NCBI RefSeq assembly: GCF_016107325.1 | Contig: NZ_RCVT01000001.1 | Coordinates: 806,001-870,000, forward strand | Direction: 5' to 3' | Length of the DNA stretch: 64,000 nt | From: Sphingomonas sp. MA1305 | GTDB lineage: Bacteria > Pseudomonadota > Alphaproteobacteria > Sphingomonadales > Sphingomonadaceae | In this document: piece by piece, positions 43,328-49,926 of the stretch | How the letters are laid out: each line of letters opens with the position of its first letter | Numbering within the stretch: position 1 is the stretch's first letter | The notes under the pieces: model-generated | Database searches by the model: none | The model's input: the letters and a program-made list of their open reading frames with translations, nothing else | Told to the model about the DNA's origin: nothing | Program-made: the position numbers and the translations under genes

Positions 43328-43774
43328 ATGGCACTCAGCATCCGTCTGTCGCGTGGTGGCTCGAAGAAGCGTCCTTATTACCGCATCGTCGTGGCCGACG
43401 CGCGTAGCCCGCGCGACGGCAAGTTCATCGAGAAGATCGGCAACTACAATCCGCTGCTCAAGAAGGACGACGAGAAGCGCATCGTCCTCGACGCCGAGCG
43501 CGCCAAGCACTGGCTGTCGAACGGCGCACAGCCGACCGATCGCGTCGCCCGCTTCCTCGACGCCGCCGGCGTCCGCGAGCGCACCGCCCGCAACAACCCG
43601 ACCAAGGGCAAGCCGGGCGAGAAGGCGACCGAGCGCGCCGAGGAGCGTGCCGAGAAGCTGAAGGCGCAGCAGGAGGCCGAGGCCGAAGCAGCGATGGCGT
43701 CCGCCGTCGAGAGCGCCACGGCCGAGCCGACCGCCGAGGGCGAGCAGGTCGCCGAGGCGACGGCTGAGCAGTAA
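43328..43774 (+). CDS. rpsP: 30S ribosomal protein S16
   Basis: A 148-residue S16. [20 protein letters not shown] and [15 protein letters not shown] are the conserved core. The last ~60 residues (Lys/Glu/Ala-rich, [19 protein letters not shown]) are an alphaproteobacterial C-terminal extension. A purine-rich AAGGAAGAAG precedes the ATG. First gene of the rpsP-rimM part of the ribosome-maturation operon. Confidence 0.95.
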   Translation: MALSIRLSRGGSKKRPYYRIVVADARSPRDGKFIEKIGNYNPLLKKDDEKRIVLDAERAKHWLSNGAQPTDRVARFLDAAGVRERTARNNPTKGKPGEKATERAEERAEKLKAQQEAEAEAAMASAVESATAEPTAEGEQVAEATAEQ

Positions 43775-43826
43775 GCATCCCGTTCGGCCATGATGCGTTG
43801 CAATCCTCTCACAGGAGAGACGCATC

Positions 43827-43967
43827 ATGGCCAACGATCCCTTCCCCGATCCCCGCACGGCAGCCGATGACGACGACGACGCCACCAACCAAGGAGTCTC
43901 GGCAACCGAACCGGCCGAAGGCGACGACGCCGCCCCCGCCGGCGACGAAGGCAGCCCCAACGGCTGA
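43827..43967 (+). CDS. Acidic 46-aa microprotein overlapping the 5' end of rimM
   Basis: ATG at 43827 follows a strong ribosome site (CAGGAGAG, 6 bp spacing). The peptide is very acidic (MANDPFPDPRTAADDDDD at the start, then EGDDAAPAGDEG) and ends with TGA at 43965-43967. It runs in a different frame from the proposed long rimM start at 43867, so the two coding regions overlap for 101 bp. If real, rimM probably begins at the GTG at 43987 or 43990, just after this stop. No homologue known. Confidence 0.5.
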   Translation: MANDPFPDPRTAADDDDDATNQGVSATEPAEGDDAAPAGDEGSPNG

Positions 43968-44448
43968 GGCGACCGGCGGCGAGCCGGTGGTGACGCTGGC
44001 GGTCGTGATCGGCGCGCATGGCATCCATGGCCAGGTGCGCCTCAAGGTCTTCGCCGAGGATCTGTCCGGCTATCGCCAGTTCAATGGCGGCGCGCTGACG
44101 CTCAAGTCGGCGCAGGCCGGTCCGAACGGCACGATCGCCCGCTTTGCCGAAGTCGACGACCGCAATGCGGCGGAGGCACTGCGCGGGACGGAACTGACCG
44201 TGCCGCGCAGCGCCTTACCCGCACTGGCGGAGGGCGAATATTATCATGCCGATTTGATCGGGCTGCCCGCCGAATTGCCGGACGGCACCGCCTTGGGCCG
44301 CGTCGCGCTGGTCGAGAATTTCGGCGCCGGCGACGTGATCGAGATCGAGCGGCCGACCGGCAAGCGCTTCATGGTGCCGATGCGCGCCGAAGCGGTGCCG
44401 TCCTGGGATGGCCAGCGGCTGATCGTCGATCCCGCCTTCGTCGAATAA
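43867..44448 (+). CDS. rimM: Ribosome maturation factor RimM
   Basis: A RimM protein: VTLAVVIGAHGIHGQVRLKVF opens the N-terminal barrel, GEYYHADLIGLP leads into the PRC-barrel, and the end is RLIVDPAFVE. It binds S19 and helps 16S 3'-domain maturation. The ATG at 43867 yields 193 residues with a Thr/Pro/Lys-rich lead; a GTG at 43987 or 43990 gives about 153 residues and matches the start of the family domain. The downstream start is favoured because the upstream part overlaps a better-initiated acidic frame. trmD does not follow directly. Confidence 0.85.
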   Translation: MTTTTPPTKESRQPNRPKATTPPPPATKAAPTAEATGGEPVVTLAVVIGAHGIHGQVRLKVFAEDLSGYRQFNGGALTLKSAQAGPNGTIARFAEVDDRNAAEALRGTELTVPRSALPALAEGEYYHADLIGLPAELPDGTALGRVALVENFGAGDVIEIERPTGKRFMVPMRAEAVPSWDGQRLIVDPAFVE

Positions 44449-44580
44449 CGCTGTCCTACAACTCGTCGATTCGTCATCATGCGGGCGAGGGGGCTGCCAT
44501 CGGTGTGCACCCCGTCTTTCTCATTGTAGTGCTGCACGACCCAGTGGCGCTGTGATGGGGCGTGCGATGCGTACGCGTCA

Positions 44581-44692
44581 GTGAGACCTTCGAGACTTTC
44601 CGACCGTATGCGACTCGGGGCGTTCTCGTGTCGGACCATATCCGCCACATCGCCCGCGGAACTCCGAACGGGTGAGACTTTTGAGACGTTCC
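44581..44692. repeat. GTCTC-type repeat, two copies (inverse orientation)
   Basis: 44581-44601 (GTGAGACCTTCGAGACTTTC core) and 44672-44692 (GTGAGACTTTTGAGACGTTC core) are reverse complements of the units at 9.1-9.2 kb. The rest of the 249-bp gap 44449-44697 has no gene. The repeat abuts the start of the inserted oxidoreductase/vapBC segment. Confidence 0.7.
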
Positions 44693-44697
44693 GGCGG

Positions 44698-45606
44698 CTA
44701 GCGGCGGATGGGTTGGCGCGCGTTCAAGGTGTTGCGGATCGTCGTCGCCGCCACGCCGGCTTCCCCCATCGCATGGCTGATCTGGTCGAGACCCTTCACC
44801 ACATCGCCCGCCGCGAACAGCCCCGGCACGCTGGTCCGCTGGTGGTCGTCGACCTCCAGGCACCCCTCGTCGCTCGCCCGTGCGCCGGCGGCGACCGCCA
44901 GGTGCGAGCGGATGCGCGAGCCCAGCGCCGGATAGACGCTGTCGAACGCCATCCGGCCCTCCGCGGTATCTAGCGCCAGCCGATCGCCCTCGATCGCCCA
45001 GCCGCCGCAGGGTCCGTCGATCCGGGCGATGCCTGCCTCGTCGAGCGCCTGCTGGCAGCTGTCGTCGAGTTGATGGCCAGCTTCGGGCGCGACCAGCGTC
45101 ACGTCCCGCGTATAGCCACGCAGGAACAGCGCCTCGCGCATGCCGTGATCGCCCGTGCCGATGACGCCAACGCGTTTGTCGGTCACCTCATAGCCGTCGC
45201 AAATCGGGCAATAGCGTAACAGGCCGCGCTCCAGCGCCGGATCGTGCACCTCGGGCAGCAGCCCAGCCGGCCGGTGATTGACCACGCCGGTGGCGAGCAG
45301 CACGGTGTGCGCCCGGTGGCTGCCATGATCAGTGCGGACGACGAAATTGTCGCCGTCCGGCTCGATCGCGGTCACCTTCACTGGCTCACGCACGGCACCG
45401 TAATGTTCGGCCTGTGCCAGCATCAGGCGCAGCAATTCCTTGCCCGCGATCCCCTCCGGATAGCCGGCGTGATTGTGCGTACACGGGATCATCGCCGCCC
45501 GGCTCGACCCGCTGTCGAACAGCCGGATGGAGAGGTGGAAGCGGGCAAGATAGATGGCCGCGGTCAGCCCTGCCGGGCCGGCGCCGATGATGATGCAATC
45601 GTCCAT
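44698..45606 (-). CDS. Thioredoxin reductase-like FAD-dependent oxidoreductase
   Basis: A 302-residue pyridine nucleotide-disulfide oxidoreductase. DDCIIIGAGPAGLTAAIYLA binds FAD, CPICDG has the redox-active cysteine pair, VGVIGTGDHG is the NADPH-binding Rossmann loop and GLFAAGDVVKGLDQI closes the FAD site. It is shorter than usual thioredoxin reductase, and the acceptor may be another thiol or a flavoprotein partner. It runs opposite to the ribosome genes and, with vapBC, splits that operon. Confidence 0.85.
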   Translation of the reverse strand: MDDCIIIGAGPAGLTAAIYLARFHLSIRLFDSGSSRAAMIPCTHNHAGYPEGIAGKELLRLMLAQAEHYGAVREPVKVTAIEPDGDNFVVRTDHGSHRAHTVLLATGVVNHRPAGLLPEVHDPALERGLLRYCPICDGYEVTDKRVGVIGTGDHGMREALFLRGYTRDVTLVAPEAGHQLDDSCQQALDEAGIARIDGPCGGWAIEGDRLALDTAEGRMAFDSVYPALGSRIRSHLAVAAGARASDEGCLEVDDHQRTSVPGLFAAGDVVKGLDQISHAMGEAGVAATTIRNTLNARQPIRR

Positions 45607-45641
45607 TGGCTTCCCGGACGCGCTGCGCCGGCGCAAGTTCC

Positions 45642-45683
45642 TTGCGATTTGGGCTTGGGAAGTATATACGCGACTGTATCTAC
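45642..45683 (+). promoter_or_regulatory. Promoter and repeat operator before vapB
   Basis: TTGCGA (45642-45647) and TATACG (45665-45670) are separated by 17 bp and resemble -35/-10 boxes. GTATATAC (45662-45669) and GTATCTAC (45676-45683) are near-identical 8-mers 14 bp apart overlapping the -10 box, as expected for an operator of an autoregulating antitoxin. AT-rich against its surroundings. Confidence 0.5.
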
Positions 45684-45694
45684 GGAGGCGTGAG

Positions 45695-46030
45695 ATGGCT
45701 TCACCGGAGTGGTCGGACGAGGAGCGCGGTGCCATTTTGGATCGTACAACCGGTCCGCTCCCGTGGCTGAAGCCGCGAGAGCGCAAGCGCATGACGGTCA
45801 AGATCTTCAAATCGGGCAACTCGATGGCGATGCGCCTGCCGGCTAGCCTCGGCTTGCTGCCCGGCAGCGAGATCGAGCTTGAGATCGAGGATAACGCTCA
45901 TGTGTCGTTCGATCTGCCGGATACGCCGAAGCGCAAGCTCGACGTGGCGAAGTTCTGGGGATTGATTCCCGAGCTCCAACTGATCCCGGAGGAGGACCGT
46001 CTCTTTACTGGCAATGATGACGATCGCTGA
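45695..46030 (+). CDS. vapB: AbrB/VapB-type antitoxin
   Basis: A 111-residue protein. ACGGAGG stands 6 bp before the ATG. After a 32-residue lead, TVKIFKSGNSMAMRLPASLG is the swapped-hairpin AbrB-type DNA-binding domain, followed by an acidic tail that probably wraps the toxin (PEEDRLFTGNDDDR). A shorter version starting at the Met of MTVKIF (45791) is possible. Its last base overlaps the vapC start (TGATG). Together they make a type II toxin-antitoxin pair. Confidence 0.85.
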   Translation: MASPEWSDEERGAILDRTTGPLPWLKPRERKRMTVKIFKSGNSMAMRLPASLGLLPGSEIELEIEDNAHVSFDLPDTPKRKLDVAKFWGLIPELQLIPEEDRLFTGNDDDR

Positions 46031-46410
46031 TGCGCTATCTCCTCGATTCCAATATCATCATCGCGGCAATGTCGGGTACGAGCGAGCCGCTGTTGCACCG
46101 CCTCGCAGCCTGTGACGAAGGCGAGGTCGTGACCTCGTCGATCGCGTTGGCAGAGGTGGTGCTGGGGTCGCGGAAGGGTAAGCCGCCGTCGGTCGATCGA
46201 TTGCGGTCGTTCGTGTCGGAGGTCCCGGTCCTCGACTTCGACTATAGAGCGGCACTCGCCTATGCCACCCTGCCGTTTCGACGGGGGGGCTTCGATCGGT
46301 TGATCGCCGCGCATGCGCTGTCGCATCGTCTGACGGTGGTGACGAACAATGCGCGGCATTTCGCGGAGATACCGGACCTGCGGGTCGAGGATTGGACGCA
46401 ATCCCCATGA
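46030..46410 (+). CDS. vapC: VapC-type PIN-domain ribonuclease toxin
   Basis: A 126-residue PIN nuclease. Asp6 in [11 protein letters not shown], the Glu of [11 protein letters not shown], Asp of [12 protein letters not shown] and VTNNARHF are the four-acid active site and C-terminal motif. VapC toxins cleave tRNA-fMet or rRNA. Translationally coupled to vapB upstream and to trmD downstream, whose ATG overlaps its stop by 4 bp. Intact, so presumably functional. Confidence 0.9.
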   Translation: MRYLLDSNIIIAAMSGTSEPLLHRLAACDEGEVVTSSIALAEVVLGSRKGKPPSVDRLRSFVSEVPVLDFDYRAALAYATLPFRRGGFDRLIAAHALSHRLTVVTNNARHFAEIPDLRVEDWTQSP

Positions 46411-47147
46411 CGACGTCCTTCACCGCCACCATCCTCACGCTCTATCCGGAGATGTTTCCCGGCCCGCTCGGGGTGTCGCTCGCCGGGCGCGCGCTGCGCG
46501 AGGGCGGCTGGTCGTGCGAGGCGGTGCAGATCCGCGACTTTGCCACCGACAAGCACCGCTCGGTCGACGACACGCCGTCCGGTGGCGGCGCGGGCATGGT
46601 GCTGCGCGCCGACGTCCTGTCGGCGGCGGTCGACAGCGTGACGGACGATCGCCCGATCCTGGCGATGACGCCGCGCGGCCGGCCGCTGACCCAGGCCCGG
46701 GTGCGGGAGCTCGCCGCCGGACCCGGCATCGTCGTCCTGTGCGGCCGGTTCGAGGGGTTCGACGAGCGTCTGTTTGATGCCCGGCCGATCGAGCAGGTGT
46801 CGATCGGCGACTATGTGCTGTCGGGCGGCGAGATGGGTGCGCTGGTGCTGCTCGACGCTTGCATCCGGCTGCTTCCCGGCGTAATGGGCGCGGCTTCCAG
46901 CGGGGACGACGAGAGCTTCGAAACGGGGCTGCTCGAATATCCGCAATATACCCGCCCCTATGAATGGGAAGGGCGCACGATCCCCGAAGTGCTGCGATCG
47001 GGGGATCATGCGAGGATCGCGGCCTGGCGCAAGTCGATGGCCGAGACCGACACACGGCTACGGAGGCCGGACTTATGGGAGCGCCATGAGGGCGCTCGGG
47101 TCCGACCTCCCTCTGGTGCGCGGCGCATGAAGGATGACGTGACATGA
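46407..47147 (+). CDS. trmD: tRNA (guanine-37-N1) methyltransferase TrmD
   Basis: A 246-residue SPOUT enzyme. [12 protein letters not shown] and [27 protein letters not shown] form the knotted SAM site, and the C-terminal helical domain binds tRNA. m1G37 prevents frameshifting, and trmD is essential. The start [17 protein letters not shown] overlaps the vapC stop by 4 bp; rplS overlaps the end by 4 bp. In most bacteria trmD follows rimM directly; here an oxidoreductase and vapBC lie between. Confidence 0.94.
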   Translation: MTTSFTATILTLYPEMFPGPLGVSLAGRALREGGWSCEAVQIRDFATDKHRSVDDTPSGGGAGMVLRADVLSAAVDSVTDDRPILAMTPRGRPLTQARVRELAAGPGIVVLCGRFEGFDERLFDARPIEQVSIGDYVLSGGEMGALVLLDACIRLLPGVMGAASSGDDESFETGLLEYPQYTRPYEWEGRTIPEVLRSGDHARIAAWRKSMAETDTRLRRPDLWERHEGARVRPPSGARRMKDDVT

Positions 47148-47536
47148 ACCTGATCCAGCAGCTCGAAGCCGAGCAGATCGCCAAGCTGACCGAAAAGCGC
47201 GCGATCCCCGATTTCCGTCCGGGCGACACGCTCAAGGTCGGCGTGAAGGTCGTCGAAGGCGACCGCACCCGCGTCCAGAATTACGAGGGCGTGTGCATCG
47301 CGCGCTCGAACAAGGGCATGGGCTCCTCGTTCACCGTTCGAAAGATGAGCTTCGGCGAGGGCGTCGAGCGCGTCTTCCCGCTCTACTCGCCGAACATCGA
47401 TTCGATCGACGTCGTGCGCAAGGGCGCGGTGCGTCGTGCGAAGCTCTATTATCTGCGTGGCCGCACCGGCAAGTCGGCGCGTATCGCCGAGCGTCGCGAC
47501 ACGCGTCCGGCCAAGGGCACGGCCGCCGCGGAATAA
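47144..47536 (+). CDS. rplS: 50S ribosomal protein L19
   Basis: A 130-residue L19 starting on the ATGA of trm[42 protein letters not shown] and [16 protein letters not shown]-type sequence, then [18 protein letters not shown], are all standard. It is structural near the 30S-50S bridge. A strong terminator follows. Confidence 0.95.
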   Translation: MNLIQQLEAEQIAKLTEKRAIPDFRPGDTLKVGVKVVEGDRTRVQNYEGVCIARSNKGMGSSFTVRKMSFGEGVERVFPLYSPNIDSIDVVRKGAVRRAKLYYLRGRTGKSARIAERRDTRPAKGTAAAE

Positions 47537-47566
47537 TCCGCCGGCCGTCCAATCGGGCGAAACGAC

Positions 47567-47599
47567 AAGGGCGCGGCGGGACTTCCGGCGCGCCCTTTT
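47567..47599 (+). terminator. Terminator after rplS
   Basis: AAGGGCGCG (47567-47575) and CGCGCCCTT (47589-47597) form a 9-bp stem, followed by TTTT counting the last paired bases. It ends the trmD-rplS transcript 30 bp after the stop. Confidence 0.8.
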
Positions 47600-47646
47600 G
47601 TCATGTCCTGCCGCCGTCCACGATCCGGCGGGATGGGGCAGCCTGA

Positions 47647-47997
47647 TCAGCGCGCTGCCGCGACGAACGGCGCACTGGCATCCAGACGCCGCCGCGCCGG
47701 GAGGCGGACAATCCGCAGCAGCAGGCGCGCGGGGGCCAGGGCTGGGGCTGCGGCGACCGACAGCGTCAGCACGACCGCAACCCCGCCGAGCGAGGCGCCC
47801 GCCAGCATCCTGACGAACCGTTCGCCCGTTAGGCCGGTGCCGCTGCGCAACAGCGCTACGCTTAGGATCGCCCAGCCGGCGATGCGTAGCCACCGTGCTT
47901 CGCGGGCATTGCGCACGTCGGCATCGCGCCGATGGCGGAAGGCGGCGCCTGCCATCAGCAGCCAGGCGAACGCGGAAAGCGTGGCGGTCTCAAGCAT
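47647..47997 (-). CDS. DUF3325-like small membrane protein
   Basis: A 116-residue protein with three hydrophobic segments and Arg-rich loops (AAFRHRRDADVR, ARLLLRIVRLPARRR). Small proteins of the DUF3325 type occur with PepSY and DUF3649 genes in iron-uptake loci, which fits: its start overlaps the end of the PepSY gene by 8 bp. Its role in siderophore uptake is unknown. Family assignment rests mainly on context and hydrophobic layout. Confidence 0.65.
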   Translation of the reverse strand: MLETATLSAFAWLLMAGAAFRHRRDADVRNAREARWLRIAGWAILSVALLRSGTGLTGERFVRMLAGASLGGVAVVLTLSVAAAPALAPARLLLRIVRLPARRRLDASAPFVAAAR

Positions 47998-49558
47998 GGA
48001 TCATCTTCCGTGAGGCGGTACGGCGGGTCTTCACGCGTGGCGGCTGCGCGGCCCGCCAGCTGCCGAAGGCGAGCAGGGTCGCGATGACCAGCATCGCTAG
48101 GTCAAAGGCGGCAAACAGCATGTCGCCATCTAACAAGGAGCCCGGCAGGCCGCGTTGCGTGGTCAGCATATTGGCGACGGGGATGGCGACGAAGGCGAGT
48201 GCCGCCAGTGCCAGTCCTTCGGTCCAGGCGCGGCGCGCCGGCCTGGCAAGCTGGACCAGCGCGAGCAATCCCCAGGTCCAGAACATCGCCTTCACCTCGA
48301 GGTCGGCGCGACCGGGCAACTCTGGCGGCAGCAGCCGGTTGGCGAGCAGATAGGCCGCCATCGCCGTCGGCAGCCCTGCGATCGTCGCGATATTGAGCCG
48401 CTCGACCAAGCGCAAACCGAAGAAGGGTGCCGCGCCCGGCTTCCGCCGTGCAGCCGTCCACAGCAACAGCCCGGTGCCGACCATCGCCGCCCCGGTCAGT
48501 CCGAGCAGAAACAGGGTCCAGCGCAACGCCGTGCCAGCGAATTGCGCCATGTGCAGCCCCATCATCACGCCCGCCGTGGCGATCGCCGGGCCGGCAGCAC
48601 CGGATTGTGCGATCAATCGGCCGGTCGTGCCGGAAAAGGTCAGCGACGCGCCGCGAGCGTTGATCGACGCCTCCCGCGAACGGCTGAGCGTGACGGTGGC
48701 GGCGGCATCATTGGGGTTGCGGATGATGACGACGTCGGCGGCCGCACCCCAGCGTCGCTCCGCCTCGGCAACCAGCGGAGCGATGGCGATCAGCGGCGCC
48801 GCTCGCCCGCTGGCTGCGACCTCGGGTGGGGTGCCATAAGCTACCGCGGCAAAGTCCGCGGGCTTCTTGTAATTGGCCAGGATCGGCCACGGCATGTACA
48901 TCGCCACCAGCGTGATCAGCCCGGTGTAGGTGACCACCGCGTGATAGGGCAGGGCGAGGACCGCAGACACATTGTGCGCGTCGAGCCAGCTGCGCTGCCC
49001 CTTGTTCCACCGCAACGTAAAGAAGTCGGCGAAGATGCGCTTATGGGTGATCACTCCGGAGATGATCGCGCCGAGCATGAACATCGCGCACAGCCCCGCC
49101 AGCCAGCGGCCCCAGGGATGGGGCAGCTGGAGCTGGAAGTGGAAGCGGTAGAAATGTTCGCCGCCGCGCGTCGCGCGCGCATGGACCGGCTGGCCGGTGG
49201 CGGGATCGAGCGTCAGTTCGTCGGCGCGTTTCCGTCCGCCGGCAAGGCCGGGCTTTGGCAGGGCGAAGACGCGCGTCGCCACCTCGCGCGGGCCGGGAAG
49301 GTAGATATACCATTGCTGGTCGTCCGCCCCGGTCTGCTGCAGATAGCGTATGGCAGAAGAGGCGGCGTCGGCGGCAGGCACCGGCCGGCCGCTCAGCTCC
49401 GGCTGCATCCAGCGGGTGATCTCCGGCCGGAAATAGCTCGCGGTGCCAGTCAGGAACATGGCGAACAGGATCCAGCCCGCGATGAGCCCCAGCCAGCCGT
49501 GAATCCACGCCATATTCTGCCGCAGGCTGAGGGTCACGGCCGGGTGCCCAGCAACCAT
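47990..49558 (-). CDS. PepSY-associated TM protein (iron-reductase-like)
   Basis: A 522-residue protein with several membrane helices and two PepSY-like periplasmic parts. LSLRQNMAWIHGWLGLIAGW at the start, HPWGRWLAGLCAMFMLGAII, and WLDAHNVSAVLALPYHAV have conserved His residues that may bind haem. Family members work next to TonB-dependent siderophore receptors and are thought to reduce ferric-siderophores. The start MVAGHPAVT at 49558 is chosen; it overlaps the upstream DUF3649 gene by 25 bp. Confidence 0.85.
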   Translation of the reverse strand: MVAGHPAVTLSLRQNMAWIHGWLGLIAGWILFAMFLTGTASYFRPEITRWMQPELSGRPVPAADAASSAIRYLQQTGADDQQWYIYLPGPREVATRVFALPKPGLAGGRKRADELTLDPATGQPVHARATRGGEHFYRFHFQLQLPHPWGRWLAGLCAMFMLGAIISGVITHKRIFADFFTLRWNKGQRSWLDAHNVSAVLALPYHAVVTYTGLITLVAMYMPWPILANYKKPADFAAVAYGTPPEVAASGRAAPLIAIAPLVAEAERRWGAAADVVIIRNPNDAAATVTLSRSREASINARGASLTFSGTTGRLIAQSGAAGPAIATAGVMMGLHMAQFAGTALRWTLFLLGLTGAAMVGTGLLLWTAARRKPGAAPFFGLRLVERLNIATIAGLPTAMAAYLLANRLLPPELPGRADLEVKAMFWTWGLLALVQLARPARRAWTEGLALAALAFVAIPVANMLTTQRGLPGSLLDGDMLFAAFDLAMLVIATLLAFGSWRAAQPPRVKTRRTASRKMIHA

Positions 49559-49854
49559 AGCGCCGCCACGCCCGCCAGCGCGCCACCCCATAGGCATAGA
49601 AGAACGCGACCCAGGCGGGGTTCGTGGAAACTCCATAGGCCTATGATCGCATACAGCAGGAACGAGACGATCATGCCCCAGGCGGTGGCTTCGGCACGAT
49701 CGCCGGGGAGCACGCGCGCGAGCAGCGTCGCCGCCGCGGACGCTGCGGCATAGCCGCCGATCAACGCGGTGACGCAGCGCATGGCCATCGCCAACCGGAC
49801 TCGGCCGCCGGGGCGGCGAGACGTCGATCGGGCGATATCACCATTCATGAACAT
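49534..49854 (-). CDS. DUF3649-like small membrane protein
   Basis: A 106-residue protein with three predicted membrane helices (AMRCVTALIGGYAAASAAAT, WGMIVSFLLYAIIGLW, VLLCLWGGALAGVAALWLLG). DUF3649 proteins are found with PepSY proteins in iron-uptake operons. The ATG at 49854 or, two codons in, 49848 may be used. First gene of a leftward three-gene unit divergent from the receptor. Confidence 0.7.
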   Translation of the reverse strand: MFMNGDIARSTSRRPGGRVRLAMAMRCVTALIGGYAAASAAATLLARVLPGDRAEATAWGMIVSFLLYAIIGLWSFHEPRLGRVLLCLWGGALAGVAALWLLGTRP

Positions 49855-49903
49855 TCTGTCATTTTTCCACTTGCCGCGTCAGCCGCACCTCCTTAGCGGT
49901 TTC

Positions 49904-49918
49904 TGCGAGTCACTAGCA
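49904..49918. promoter_or_regulatory. Possible Fur-like palindrome in the divergent iron-uptake region
   Basis: TGCGAGT-C-ACTAGCA is a 7-1-7 imperfect palindrome (6 of 7 positions pair) in the 72-bp space between DUF3649 and the TonB-dependent receptor. Its geometry suits Fur binding; the sequence is not a close match to the E. coli box. Confidence 0.35.
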
Positions 49919-49926
49919 ATAGCGAA

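Noticed and set aside
43098-43334. Minus-strand frame across the end of ffh
   Set aside because: Arg/Pro-rich shadow of the Met/Gly-rich M domain; no start signal.
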